A stretch of DNA of 64,000 nt from an uncultured Alphaproteobacteria bacterium. GTDB taxonomy: Bacteria; Pseudomonadota; Alphaproteobacteria; HIMB59; GCA-002718135. A model generated the notes under the pieces. It ran no database searches. It had not been told where the DNA came from and saw only the letters and a program-made list of their open reading frames with translations. Both the position numbers and the translations under genes were made by a program. Shown here in pieces: positions 7,370-16,607 of this stretch (its first letter is position 1; each line of letters opens with the position of its first letter). Where the stretch lies: assembly GCA_902595425.1 (NCBI GenBank), contig CACJPV010000001.1, positions 1 through 64,000 on the forward strand, given 5' to 3'.

Positions 7370-7432
7370 CGAGTCTGGCATTTGTGCAAAGGTAGAAATC
7401 GGAAAAAAAATACCAGACTCGTTAAGCCTTTT
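7370..7432 (+). ncRNA. Candidate pseudoknotted RNA element upstream of GST gene
   Basis: A perfect 9-bp stem (CGAGTCTGG 7370-7378 with CCAGACTCG 7413-7421) closes a 34-base loop. The loop holds AAAGG (7388-7392), which can pair with CCTTT (7427-7431) just 3' of the stem, giving an H-type pseudoknot. The element lies 89 bases upstream of the GST start, in a gap with no ORF (7299-7520). A cis-regulatory RNA or small RNA is possible; the drawn structure works on the plus strand. No known class was recognised with certainty. Confidence 0.4.
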
Positions 7433-7520
7433 AGAGAATTTTATTACATAAATAAGCACTTTGCTTTATTGCTTAATAAATAAAGAAAAAAATCCAATTT
7501 TAAGATAGAATCGAGATACA

Positions 7521-8168
7521 ATGATTAAAATTTATTATAGTCATACACCTTTCTGGAGAGCTGAAGTGCTAAGAGTATCTTTATTTATAAGCAATACTCC
7601 TTTTGAGGATGTAAGGATTACGAGAGAAGAATTTATTAATATGATTAAAACTGGCTATTTACCTAATGGAAAAAAAGTGCCATTTCATCAGTTGCCTGTA
7701 ATAGAAGTAGATGGTGAGATTATTGGTCAGACAGGTGCCATAGCAAGATATTGTGGTAAGATTTCTAATTTATATTCCAATGATATCACTAATGCTGCAA
7801 AAATTGATCAGATTATAGATGCAGCAACAGATATAACAAATTTAGTAAGCCCAACAATCAGAGAAAAGGATGAAGAAAAAAAAATAGAAGATAGACTGTT
7901 ATTAAAAAATAAACTTTTACCAAGATGGTTTACGTATCTAGAAAACATTTTATCAGAAAGTACATCTGATTGGTTTGTAGAAAATAAGATGACTATTGCT
8001 GATATTGCTATGTGGCGATTACTTGGATGGCTTATATCTGGAATTATTGATGGTATACCTACCACAATAGTTGATAACTATCCAAAATTAAAAAATATTC
8101 ATACTAACGTTCATCACCACCCTAAAGTTCAAGAGTGGATGCTCAAAACGTATGGGAAAGAAATCTGA
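7521..8168 (+). CDS. Glutathione S-transferase-like protein
   Basis: The 215-residue protein begins with the thioredoxin-fold glutathione-binding domain (KIYYSHTPFWRAEVLRVSL), including the cis-proline region HQLPVIEVDG and the QTGAIARYCG motif that holds the glutathione gamma-glutamyl group. A helical C-terminal domain with the N-capping motif MTIADIAMWRLL follows. This layout fits sigma-like/Nu-type GSTs, which conjugate or reduce electrophiles in the cytoplasm. The stop is 3 bases before the pdxJ start, so the two are probably co-transcribed. A possible structured RNA lies upstream (7370-7432). Confidence 0.88.
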   Translation: MIKIYYSHTPFWRAEVLRVSLFISNTPFEDVRITREEFINMIKTGYLPNGKKVPFHQLPVIEVDGEIIGQTGAIARYCGKISNLYSNDITNAAKIDQIIDAATDITNLVSPTIREKDEEKKIEDRLLLKNKLLPRWFTYLENILSESTSDWFVENKMTIADIAMWRLLGWLISGIIDGIPTTIVDNYPKLKNIHTNVHHHPKVQEWMLKTYGKEI

Positions 8169-8171
8169 TTG

Positions 8172-8906
8172 ATGACTACTCTTAGTGTAAATGTAAATAA
8201 GTTTGCCTTAATAAGAAATGCAAGAGGAGCAGATCTTCCAAACTTACATAATATTAGTAAAAAATGTATTGAATTTGGTGCTGACGGTATAACTGTTCAC
8301 CCAAGACCGGATGAAAGGCATGCAAAATTTTCAGATTTGGAAATACTAAAAAATCTCACTAGTGAATTTGAAAATATTGAGTTTAATATTGAAGGATATC
8401 CTTCATATGATTTTATCCAAAAAGTAATTACTGTAAAGCCAGATCAAGTAACGTTAGTCCCTGACCCTCCAGATGCACTTACATCATCATTCGGTTGGGA
8501 TTGTGAAAAAAATAAAGATGTTCTGAAAGAAGTTATTAAGAAATTTAAAGACAACAACATCCGTGTTTCAATTTTCATCAATCCATCTATTGATACACTT
8601 TCTAACTTAGAAATTATTAACCCAGATAGAGTAGAATTATACACTTATGATTATGCAAAAAATTATCATAATGACAAAATATTAGCAATTGAACCCTATG
8701 TTGAAGTAACTAAATATTTAGAAAAAGAATTTCCCAACATTGAGTTGAATGCTGGGCATGATTTAAATCTGGATAATTTAGACTTTATACTAAAAAATAT
8801 TCCTAGAATAAAAGAGGTATCGATTGGTCATGCGCTGGTTTGTGATGCAATCGATTATGGACTTAAAGAAACAGTTAATAGATACAAACAAATAGCCCAA
8901 AGATAA
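8172..8906 (+). CDS. pdxJ: Pyridoxine 5'-phosphate synthase (PdxJ)
   Basis: PdxJ condenses 1-deoxyxylulose 5-phosphate and 3-amino-2-oxopropyl phosphate to make pyridoxine phosphate, the vitamin B6 precursor. I chose the ATG at 8172, not the TTG before it, giving 244 residues. Motifs: LSVNVNKFALIRNARG, GADGITVHPRPDERH, FNIEGYP, QVTLVPDPPDALTSSFGWD, VELYT and LNAGHDLNLDNL...VSIGHAL. The start reads N-V-N-K where most proteobacterial PdxJ proteins read N-I-D-H, and the whole sequence resembles the Bacteroidota subtype as I remember it. That suggests transfer. It lies between GST and LysE genes, 1 base from the latter. Confidence 0.9.
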   Translation: MTTLSVNVNKFALIRNARGADLPNLHNISKKCIEFGADGITVHPRPDERHAKFSDLEILKNLTSEFENIEFNIEGYPSYDFIQKVITVKPDQVTLVPDPPDALTSSFGWDCEKNKDVLKEVIKKFKDNNIRVSIFINPSIDTLSNLEIINPDRVELYTYDYAKNYHNDKILAIEPYVEVTKYLEKEFPNIELNAGHDLNLDNLDFILKNIPRIKEVSIGHALVCDAIDYGLKETVNRYKQIAQR

Positions 8907-8907
8907 T

Positions 8908-9531
8908 ATGAATAATTTATTTTGGGTACAATTTGCTGCAATCTGTATAGTTGGCGCTATGTCACCAGGCCCATCTATGGCTTTAATTATTAGAAATTCT
9001 ATAAAGTATGGACGCCTATCAGGAGTATTATTTTCACTAGGTCATGCGATAGGCATAGGGATTTATGCGACAGTATCGGTAGCTGGATTACAAATCATCT
9101 TAATCAATAATATATTCTTATTTAATGCTATTCAATTTTGTGGAAGTGTATTTTTATTAATTCTTGGCATCCTCTTTTTGCGCGACACTGAGCATAAGCT
9201 TTCAATTGAAGGTGAGAAAAAAAATGTTAATTCTTTTATGCAAGGATTTGCAATCTCTATTTTAAATCCTAAAATTTTAATTTGGTTTGCTGCTATATTT
9301 TCACAATTTATTGAAATTTCTTCTACAAATTTTGTCAAATTAGGCATGGTACTCATTGCTTCATCTATAGATGGGTTGTGGTACATCATATTGACAATTG
9401 TAGTTACAGGGTTCGGGTTAAAGCAATTTCTAGAAAATAATGCAAATATTATTCAAAAAATTTCAGGCATTGTATTAATATTCATATCAATACTTATTTT
9501 GTATAAGACTCTAAGCCCATACTTCTTCTAG
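8908..9531 (+). CDS. LysE/RhtB-family amino-acid exporter
   Basis: The 207-residue inner-membrane protein has about six spans. It carries the family signature near the N-terminus, GAMSPGPSMALIIRNSIKYGR, and then GVLFSLGHAIGIGIYA. A typical mid-protein string is FAISILNPKILIWFAAIFSQF, with the conserved NPK. These proteins export amino acids or related compounds by proton antiport. It starts 1 base after pdxJ. Its last 21 bases overlap the convergent dipeptidase gene. Substrate cannot be read from sequence. Confidence 0.88.
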   Translation: MNNLFWVQFAAICIVGAMSPGPSMALIIRNSIKYGRLSGVLFSLGHAIGIGIYATVSVAGLQIILINNIFLFNAIQFCGSVFLLILGILFLRDTEHKLSIEGEKKNVNSFMQGFAISILNPKILIWFAAIFSQFIEISSTNFVKLGMVLIASSIDGLWYIILTIVVTGFGLKQFLENNANIIQKISGIVLIFISILILYKTLSPYFF

Positions 9532-10593
9532 AACTCTTAAAATATTTTTACCCATAATTTTTTCAATCGAGTCTGATGAATAACCTCTTTTATCTAATTC
9601 CTCAGTTATAATCATATGGTCCATACAATCATTCCAATGTTGAGGAAGACAATCAAGACCATCATAATCACTTCCTATTCCTACATAATCATCACCAATC
9701 ATTTTTATAATGTATTCAATATGATCAACAAAGATAGTGATACTTGGACAAACTTCTGATAATTTCTTTTGAAGAAAATGTTGTTTCGCAATCCATTTGC
9801 CCGCAGTAGTTTCTTGCTTGTTGGCAATTTCATTTAGCTTTTCTCTGTATTGATTTCTTATTTTTTCTTCTCTGATTTTAAATTTTGGATCAATAAAAAA
9901 AGGATATGGATTTAAACCAACTAATCCTTTTGCATCTTTAATGGCTTTAATCTGGTCATCTTTTAAATTTCGAAAATGTGGACATAAGTTGTGAACACTT
10001 GAATGAGAGGCAATAAATGGTTTTTTTGAATTTTCTTTAATATCCCAAAAACTTTTCTCCCCAATATGAGAAACATCAATTAGTACTTTGTTTTCTTGAC
10101 ATATATGAATGACCTCAACACCAAATTTATTCAAACCAAAAGTTTTTAAGGAGTTTTTTTTATGAGTTTCTCCGTAACCAGAGCTAACCCAGTCAAGTGA
10201 ATGATTCCACGTAGGGCCAAAATAAAAAAGACCTTTATTAATAAAGTATTCTAAATTTTCTATTTTATTTTCTAAGGCCTCCCCTCCTTCCATTCCAATT
10301 GGAAGAGAAAGTTCATTCTTTTCTTTTGCAGATTTGATATCATCAAGTGTTTTAGGAACGGCGACTCCTTCAATTTTATTTAATGCTTTAAGCTTGTCAT
10401 ACATTTTTGATGCAAAATCAAAATAACTTGTATTGGCTTCTTTTTCTGAAGCCCAGACAATCATTACTTCCAAATCGATAGAGGATAACTTTAGTCTTTC
10501 AATGTCTGTATGACCTGAGGATGTGTTCTTTGTCACATCCTCACCAATCATCATTCTTTGCACAAGGTCATTATGCAAATCAGCAACAAACAT
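9511..10593 (-). CDS. Membrane dipeptidase-like metallopeptidase (M19)
   Basis: Family M19 enzymes cut dipeptides, including D-amino acid types, using two zinc ions. The 360-residue protein starts with the metal motif DLHNDL (His7, Asp9). The bridging glutamate is probably in GMEGGEAL (about 124-126). Later metal ligands lie in LIDVSHIG and FIASHSSVHN, and GIGSDYDG is near the C-terminus. No signal peptide is visible, so it is likely cytoplasmic. It starts 2 bases after the cyclophilin stop on the same strand, so the two probably share an mRNA. Confidence 0.9.
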   Translation of the reverse strand: MFVADLHNDLVQRMMIGEDVTKNTSSGHTDIERLKLSSIDLEVMIVWASEKEANTSYFDFASKMYDKLKALNKIEGVAVPKTLDDIKSAKEKNELSLPIGMEGGEALENKIENLEYFINKGLFYFGPTWNHSLDWVSSGYGETHKKNSLKTFGLNKFGVEVIHICQENKVLIDVSHIGEKSFWDIKENSKKPFIASHSSVHNLCPHFRNLKDDQIKAIKDAKGLVGLNPYPFFIDPKFKIREEKIRNQYREKLNEIANKQETTAGKWIAKQHFLQKKLSEVCPSITIFVDHIEYIIKMIGDDYVGIGSDYDGLDCLPQHWNDCMDHMIITEELDKRGYSSDSIEKIMGKNILRVLEEVWA

Positions 10594-10595
10594 AA

Positions 10596-11162
10596 TTATT
10601 CCGAAATAATTTCCATTTTGATGATTTTGTCTGGATCCTGAGGTGGCTCTCCTCTAGTAATATTATCAACTAGTTCCATGCCCTCTGTTACTTGTGCCCA
10701 AACTGTATATTGACCATCTAAAAAGCTAGCATCATTAAAGACAATAAAAAACTGACTGTTTGCACTATTTGGATTTTGTGCTCTTGCCATTGATACTGCG
10801 CCTCTTCCATGATTTGCATCAGAAAATTCAGCAGGAATATCCGGTAGTCTAGACCCTCCTGTTCCAGCTCTGGACATATTAAATTTGTCATTTGAAGAAT
10901 TTCCAAATTCAACATCCCCCGTTTGAGCCATGAAACCATCAATTACTCTATGAAAAACAACTCCATCATATTGTCCCTCACTAATTAGCTGTTTGATTTG
11001 CGCTACATGCTTTGGTGCTAAATCTGGTCGTGTTTCCATTTTTACCACACCATCTTTAAGCGTCATGTGTATTATATCTCTTTCTTGTGCCATAACTGAT
11101 CCTCCATAGATTAAAGTTGAGATTGCCAGGCTTAGAAATAAAGATTTTAAAATTTTAATCAT
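10596..11162 (-). CDS. Peptidyl-prolyl cis-trans isomerase, cyclophilin type, exported
   Basis: I chose the ATG at 11162 (MIKILKSLFLSLAI), preceded by AAGGG, over the upstream in-frame ATG at 11183; that gives 188 residues. The first 25 residues form a signal peptide. The cyclophilin core follows: VVFHRVIDGFMAQTGDV (catalytic arginine in FHR), GRGAVSMARAQNPNSANSQFFI and LDGQYTVWAQVTEGM. It would catalyse proline isomerisation during folding in the periplasm. The family is about 165-190 residues, so the length is normal. Probable operon with the dipeptidase downstream. Confidence 0.92.
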   Translation of the reverse strand: MIKILKSLFLSLAISTLIYGGSVMAQERDIIHMTLKDGVVKMETRPDLAPKHVAQIKQLISEGQYDGVVFHRVIDGFMAQTGDVEFGNSSNDKFNMSRAGTGGSRLPDIPAEFSDANHGRGAVSMARAQNPNSANSQFFIVFNDASFLDGQYTVWAQVTEGMELVDNITRGEPPQDPDKIIKMEIISE

Positions 11163-11207
11163 ATATGTTCCCTTTACCTTCACTCAAAAAGTTTTATATA
11201 GTGTCTA

Positions 11208-11672
11208 ATGCATTTGTTTGATGAAAATATCAAGAACTTAGGTTTAAATATTCCAGATCTGCCCAAAGCTCTAGCAAATTACGTTCCTTATAAAATTATT
11301 GGCAAAAGTATGTATATTTCTGGCCAAGCTCCTGTTCAAAATGGTGAAATAATTTACCATGGAAAAGTTGGATCTGATGTAACAATTGAAGATGGTATTG
11401 CAGCAGCAAAGCTCTGCTGTATAAATATTATTGCAGCAGTAAAAAAAGGGCTAGATGGAGATTGGGATAAGTTAGATAGTTTCGTAAAATTGACTGGCTA
11501 TGTAAATTGCAAAGATGATTTCAAAGACCAACCTAAAATTATTAACGGTGCCTCAGATATTTTAGTTGAAATCTTTGGGGATCAAGGAAGGCACACCAGA
11601 GCTGCTGTTGGGTCTAATGCCTTACCATTAGGTATCTCAGTAGAAATAGACGCTATCATACATTTAAAATAG
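11208..11672 (+). CDS. RidA/YjgF-family protein
   Basis: The 154-residue protein is of the longer Rid subgroup. Motifs: ISGQAPVQNGEI, GKVGSDVTIEDGIAAAKLCCIN, VKLTGYVNCKDDF and HTRAAVGSNALPLGISVEIDA. The arginine in HTRAAVG aligns with the arginine that binds the substrate carboxylate in RidA. RidA-type enzymes hydrolyse reactive enamine/imine intermediates released by PLP enzymes. It abuts the acyltransferase gene at 11673 with no gap, suggesting one transcript. Confidence 0.85.
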   Translation: MHLFDENIKNLGLNIPDLPKALANYVPYKIIGKSMYISGQAPVQNGEIIYHGKVGSDVTIEDGIAAAKLCCINIIAAVKKGLDGDWDKLDSFVKLTGYVNCKDDFKDQPKIINGASDILVEIFGDQGRHTRAAVGSNALPLGISVEIDAIIHLK

Positions 11673-12818
11673 ATGACTTCACCAAAGAGTGAATTTTTTT
11701 TTATAGATAGTCTGAAAAAAATTAAGAAAGATAATTGGAATAATTGTGTAAATAATGATCATCCATTCTTACAATATGAATTTTTACTAGCCTTAGAAGA
11801 AAGTAAAAGTGCTTGTACACAGACAGGATGGAAACCGCACCATTATATTGAATTAAATAATAAAAAAAAAATAATTGCAGCTTGCCCTCTTTACTTAAAA
11901 AATCATTCGTATGGAGAATATATATTTGATCATGCATGGGCAGACGCTTATCATAGGCATGGACTGAATTATTATCCTAAACTTCAATCGGCAATTCCTT
12001 TTACCCCAGTCACTGGAGAGAGAATTATTATTAGTAATAAAATTGAAAATAAAAAAAATAAATTGCAGCAAGTCATTGAAAATATCATTGATGAGGCAAA
12101 AAAACTAAATGTATCGTCAACGCATTTTAATTTTATAAAAAATCCAAATGAATGGCGTAATGATGCAATCATGATTAGGGAAGGTATCCAATTCCATTGG
12201 GAAAATAAAAATTTCAAAACATTTGAGGAATTTTTATCAACACTTTCCTCCAGAAAAAGAAAACAAATTAAGAAAGAAAGACAATGTTTAAAAAATTATA
12301 ATTTAGAAGTAAAACTTTTAAAGGGGGAAGGGATTTTAGATGAACACATAGATTTTTTTTATGAATGCTACTTAGATACAACTGGAAGAAAATGGGGTTC
12401 TACTTATTTAAAAAAAGAATTTTTCACTAATCTACTTCATAATTTTAAAGAAAAAATACTACTTATCATTGCTTTTCGAGAAAATCAAAAAATCGCATCT
12501 GCACTGAATTTTTTGAGTCAAACACATTTGTATGGACGTCTATGGGGATCAAAGTTTGAAATCCCTTATTTACATTTTGAACTCTGTTATTATCAAGCAA
12601 TTGATTATGCGATTAAGCATCAAATAAAATATGTTGAGGCTGGAGCACAAGGTGAACATAAATTAAGTAGAGGATATTTACCTCAAAAAACATGGAGTGC
12701 TCATTGGATAAAAGAAAAAGAATTCTCTAGTGCTATAAATAAATTTTTAGATCAAGAAACTAGGATGATAAATATTCATAAAGAAGATTTAGAAGCTTTG
12801 GCTCCTTATAAGAATTAG
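11673..12818 (+). CDS. COG3146/DUF482-type GNAT/FemAB-like acyltransferase
   Basis: The 381-residue protein matches the proteobacterial DUF482 group (predicted N-acyltransferases with a FemAB-like double GNAT fold). Typical strings: NDHPFLQYEFLLALEESKSA, GWKPHHYIE, CPLYLKNHSYGEYIFDHAWADAY, FLSTLSSRKRKQIKKER, YECYLDTTGRKWGSTYLKKEFF, LYGRLWGS, HFELCYYQAIDYAI and EAGAQGEHKLSRGYLP. The last two blocks are the most diagnostic. No membrane segment. The true acceptor is unknown. Its last 4 bases overlap clpA, which converges on it. Confidence 0.85.
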   Translation: MTSPKSEFFFIDSLKKIKKDNWNNCVNNDHPFLQYEFLLALEESKSACTQTGWKPHHYIELNNKKKIIAACPLYLKNHSYGEYIFDHAWADAYHRHGLNYYPKLQSAIPFTPVTGERIIISNKIENKKNKLQQVIENIIDEAKKLNVSSTHFNFIKNPNEWRNDAIMIREGIQFHWENKNFKTFEEFLSTLSSRKRKQIKKERQCLKNYNLEVKLLKGEGILDEHIDFFYECYLDTTGRKWGSTYLKKEFFTNLLHNFKEKILLIIAFRENQKIASALNFLSQTHLYGRLWGSKFEIPYLHFELCYYQAIDYAIKHQIKYVEAGAQGEHKLSRGYLPQKTWSAHWIKEKEFSSAINKFLDQETRMINIHKEDLEALAPYKN

Positions 12819-15088
12819 ACCAATTCTTTCTTTTTATCTTGGTTAGAAGAGTACTTAAAAGAAATTTCACCCTTATCTAAAGTTATAGCTACATGACCAC
12901 CTTTAGATAAAGCTCCAAAGATTAATTCTTCCGCCATAGGTTTTTTTACTTTTTCTTGTATGACTCTTCCTAACTCTCTTGCACCATAAACTTCATCATA
13001 GCCAATATCAGCTAAATGTTCTTTTGCCTCCTTATCAATAGATAAAGATACCCCTTTGTCTTCTAGTTGCGCTTCAACTTGAATTATAAATTTATCAACA
13101 ATTGATAAAACAATTTCTCTATTTAAATGATTGAAATGAATAATTGCATCTATACGATTTCTAAATTCAGGTGAGAATATTTTATTAATTGCATCATTGT
13201 TATCATCTTTTGAGCGAGCAGAATTAAAACCAATGCTTTTCTTCGATAAATCTATCGCACCTGCATTAGAAGTCATGATCAATATGACATTTCTAAAATC
13301 AACCGACTTGCCGTTATGATCTGTTAATTTTCCGTAGTCCATTACTTGAAGAAGGATATTAAATAAATCATAATGAGCTTTTTCAATTTCATCTAAAAGC
13401 AACACACAATGTGGGTTTTGATCAACACCATCAGTCAGCAAACCACCTTGATCAAAGCCAACGTATCCCGGGGGAGCACCTATTAAACGACTAACAGTAT
13501 GTCTTTCCATATATTCAGACATATCAAATCTTAAAAGCTTGATGCCAAGAGTTTTACTTAATTGTCTCGCCACTTCTGTTTTCCCTACTCCAGTTGGTCC
13601 TGAGAATAAGTAAGATCCAATAGGCTTTCCATCTTCTCTGAGTCCAGCTCTTGCAAGTTTAATTGTAGAGGATAACTCTTTAATAGCTTTGTCTTGACCG
13701 AAAACAAAATTTTTGAGATCTCTCTCAAGATTTTTTAAATTTTCTTTATCGTTTTTATTTACTGACTTTGGTGGAATTCTTGCCATGATAGCCACAACCG
13801 CCTCTATATCTTTAGAGCTTATTGTTTTTTTTCTTTTTGATTTAGGTAGCAAGTATTGTGATGCTCCAGCTTCATCTATAACATCTATTGCTTTATCTGG
13901 CAATTTTCGATCGCCAATATATTTATTTGATAACTCTACAGCACTTATAATTGCATCTGAAGAATATTTAATCTGATGATGTTCCTCATAATAATTTTTT
14001 AAGCCATTTAATATTTTTATAGTTTCTTCTTTAGTAGGTTCTTTAATATCAATTTTCTGAAATCTTCTAACAAGTGCCCTATCTTTTTCAAAATAATTAT
14101 TAAATTCTTTATATGTTGTTGAGCCAATACATCTTAGTGATCCGTTGCTTAATGAAGGTTTTAAAAGATTGCTTGCATCCATAGAACCACCACTTGTTGC
14201 CCCTGCCCCTATAACTGTGTGAATTTCATCGATAAATAAAATTGATTTTTTTTCCTTTTGTAAATCTTTCAATACTTCTTTTAATCTTTCTTCAAAATCT
14301 CCACGATATCTAGTCCCAGCAAGTAATGCGCCCATATCTAAAGAGTAAATAACAGAATCAAGTATCACATCAGGTACATTTTTTTCAACGATACGCTTTG
14401 CTAAACCTTCAGCGATTGCTGTTTTGCCAACACCAGGATCGCCAACAAAAATTGGATTATTTTTTTGTCTTCTGCATAAAATTTGTATCGTTCTTTCAAC
14501 CTCAAGCTTTCTTCCTATCAAAGGATCAATCTTTCCATCTTGAGATTTTTTATTTAAGTTTATACAAAATTGATCAAGAGCTTTTTTAGATGACTTTTTC
14601 TGTTGCTGACCATCGACTGTTTCCTCAACAATCTCTTCCCCGTCTTTATCTTCTTGTACTTTTGAAATTCCATGCGAAATATATTGCACAGCATCTAACC
14701 TTGTCATTTTTTGTTGGTGTAAAAAATATACTGCATGACTTTCTTTTTCTGAAAAAAGTGCGACAATCATATTTGCACCTGTAACACTTTCCCTGCCACT
14801 AGACTGAACATGGATTGCTGCTCGCTGCAGAACTCTTTGAAAACTGTTTGTTAATTTTGGCTCACCAGAAAAATTATCTGTCAAGTTAGACAAATCATTT
14901 TTGATAAATTCCTCTAAATTATTTTTAAGCTCTTCGATCTCAACACCACAAGCTTTTAAAACACTTAAAGCATCTTTATCATCTGTTAGAGATTTTAGTA
15001 AATGCTCGAGTGTTACAAATTCATGCTTGCTATCTGTTGCTAACTGATACGCATTTCTTAATGTTTTTTCTAAGTTTGATGAAAGCAT
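12815..15088 (-). CDS. clpA: ATP-dependent Clp protease ATPase subunit ClpA
   Basis: ClpA is the hexameric unfoldase that feeds proteins into ClpP. The 757-residue protein has the N-terminal Clp repeats (about 1-145), AAA module 1 with GDPGVGKT (about 216) and FIDEIHTVIGAGATSGG, and AAA module 2 with GPTGVGKT (about 497), LLLDEIEKAH and the arginine-finger region. The loop SIGFN (about 620) corresponds to the IGL/IGF loop that docks on ClpP. There is no ClpB middle coiled coil, which excludes ClpB. clpS ends exactly where clpA begins. Confidence 0.95.
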   Translation of the reverse strand: MLSSNLEKTLRNAYQLATDSKHEFVTLEHLLKSLTDDKDALSVLKACGVEIEELKNNLEEFIKNDLSNLTDNFSGEPKLTNSFQRVLQRAAIHVQSSGRESVTGANMIVALFSEKESHAVYFLHQQKMTRLDAVQYISHGISKVQEDKDGEEIVEETVDGQQQKKSSKKALDQFCINLNKKSQDGKIDPLIGRKLEVERTIQILCRRQKNNPIFVGDPGVGKTAIAEGLAKRIVEKNVPDVILDSVIYSLDMGALLAGTRYRGDFEERLKEVLKDLQKEKKSILFIDEIHTVIGAGATSGGSMDASNLLKPSLSNGSLRCIGSTTYKEFNNYFEKDRALVRRFQKIDIKEPTKEETIKILNGLKNYYEEHHQIKYSSDAIISAVELSNKYIGDRKLPDKAIDVIDEAGASQYLLPKSKRKKTISSKDIEAVVAIMARIPPKSVNKNDKENLKNLERDLKNFVFGQDKAIKELSSTIKLARAGLREDGKPIGSYLFSGPTGVGKTEVARQLSKTLGIKLLRFDMSEYMERHTVSRLIGAPPGYVGFDQGGLLTDGVDQNPHCVLLLDEIEKAHYDLFNILLQVMDYGKLTDHNGKSVDFRNVILIMTSNAGAIDLSKKSIGFNSARSKDDNNDAINKIFSPEFRNRIDAIIHFNHLNREIVLSIVDKFIIQVEAQLEDKGVSLSIDKEAKEHLADIGYDEVYGARELGRVIQEKVKKPMAEELIFGALSKGGHVAITLDKGEISFKYSSNQDKKKELV

Positions 15089-15424
15089 TTAATTTTTTTC
15101 CATCGTGCATTGAAGAGGATGTTCATGTTTTTTTGCCAAATCTATAACTGTTTTGCATTTGCTCTCAGCTACTTCATATGTAAAAGTGCCACAAACACCA
15201 ATTCCATTTTTGTGAACATGCAACATGATTTGAGTTGCCTCTTCCTGTTTTTTATTGAAAACACTCTCAAGGACTAAAACAACAAATTCCATTGGAGTAT
15301 AATCATCATTAAGTAATAAAACGTTGTACATGGAAGGTTTCTTAATTTTAGGTTTAGCTTCTAAAAGAACACCATTGTCTAAATCATTGTTTAAATTATT
15401 ATTATCTTTATCACTTAATTTCAT
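15089..15424 (-). CDS. clpS: ATP-dependent Clp protease adaptor ClpS
   Basis: ClpS delivers N-degron substrates to ClpA. I prefer the ATG at 15424 (MKLSDKDN); an in-frame ATG at 15442 adds six residues. Core motifs are [24 protein letters not shown], with the aspartate pair and methionine of the N-degron pocket, then [23 protein letters not shown]. Length (111 residues) is typical. The stop codon directly touches the clpA start, so the two are translated from one mRNA. Confidence 0.95.
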   Translation of the reverse strand: MKLSDKDNNNLNNDLDNGVLLEAKPKIKKPSMYNVLLLNDDYTPMEFVVLVLESVFNKKQEEATQIMLHVHKNGIGVCGTFTYEVAESKCKTVIDLAKKHEHPLQCTMEKN

Positions 15425-15512
15425 AGAATTATAGATAAGCACTTTTTTAAGAATTTAAAGAGATTTTTTTAGATTGTTAAGATCGAATTGCATATGTTAA
15501 TTAGGCTTATTT

Positions 15513-16607
15513 ATGAATTTGCATAGGTACATTTTATTTCCTATTTTTGTATTTTTCATTCTATCCACTTCTGTAACATTCGCAAAAAAGGCAGCAATTG
15601 TAATAGATTTTGATACTAAAGAAGTTTTATTTGAGGTTAACGCAAATACAAAAAATTACCCTGCATCATTAACGAAGATTATGACTCTTTACATCATGTT
15701 TGATCAAATTGAAAAAGGATTAATTGATTATAAAACTAAACTAAAAGTTTCGAAAATTGCATCTTCTCGGTCTCCAAGTAAACTATACCTTGAAGCCGGT
15801 TCCTATATCAAAGTTGAGGACGCAATTATGGCTCTAATAATTAAATCTGCAAATGATGTAGCTACAGTTGTGGCAGAAAATATTTCTGGAACAGAAAAAG
15901 AGTTTGCAAAACTCATGACTAGGTATGCAAGAAACTTAGGTATGACTAGCACAACTTTCAAAAATGCATCTGGACTTCCAAATAGAGCTCAACTTACTAC
16001 TGCAAGAGATATTTCTATTCTATCGCATGCACTTATTTCTAATTTTCCAAAAGAATATAAATTATTTAGTAAACAAAATTTTACTTACAATGGAAAGACT
16101 TACAAAACGCATAATAAGTTAATGCTTAGTTATGAGGGTGCTGACGGAATTAAAACTGGATATATTAAAGCCTCTGGATTTCAACTAGCTTTTTCAGCAG
16201 TTAGAAATAATAAAAGATTAATTGGTGTAATATTTGGTGGTGATTCAGGTAAGCAACGCAATAGATCTCTAAAAATCATTATGGATAAAGAATTTGCTGA
16301 GTTAGGAATAAATAAAAAAGAAAAAAAATCTTTAATAGTAAAAAAAGAAGCAAAAAAAACTAAAACTAACCCTTATTCAATAGTTGTGGGAACCTTTAAG
16401 TATCGCAATAGTGCAGAAAAACAGTTAAAGTTAATTAAAAGCAAATATCCAAAAACAACAACTGATAGAAAAGCAAACATTGTTCTTATTAAAGTAAGCG
16501 GGAAACAATTATATGAGTCTCGATTTGAGAATTTTTCAAAAAAAGAAGCTTATTTAGCCTGCAAAAGATTAAAAAAGTATAATAGAGATTGTTTTGTTAG
16601 ATTGTAA
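15513..16607 (+). CDS. D-alanyl-D-alanine carboxypeptidase (S11, DacF-like) with SPOR domain
   Basis: This penicillin-binding enzyme trims the terminal D-Ala from peptidoglycan stem peptides. Signal peptide: residues 1-24. Catalytic motifs: SLTK (Ser52, Lys55), SAN (about 110) and KTG (about 211). The C-terminus after a lysine-rich linker is a SPOR domain (about 288-364; NPYSIVVGTFKYRNSAEKQL), which binds denuded glycan strands at the division site. The S11-plus-SPOR pairing is common in Alphaproteobacteria. Its last 11 bases overlap the convergent phosphohexomutase gene. Confidence 0.93.
   Translation: MNLHRYILFPIFVFFILSTSVTFAKKAAIVIDFDTKEVLFEVNANTKNYPASLTKIMTLYIMFDQIEKGLIDYKTKLKVSKIASSRSPSKLYLEAGSYIKVEDAIMALIIKSANDVATVVAENISGTEKEFAKLMTRYARNLGMTSTTFKNASGLPNRAQLTTARDISILSHALISNFPKEYKLFSKQNFTYNGKTYKTHNKLMLSYEGADGIKTGYIKASGFQLAFSAVRNNKRLIGVIFGGDSGKQRNRSLKIIMDKEFAELGINKKEKKSLIVKKEAKKTKTNPYSIVVGTFKYRNSAEKQLKLIKSKYPKTTTDRKANIVLIKVSGKQLYESRFENFSKKEAYLACKRLKKYNRDCFVRL

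Noticed and set aside
10718-10942. Second minus-strand frame inside the cyclophilin gene
   Set aside because: It is out of frame with the conserved cyclophilin motifs.
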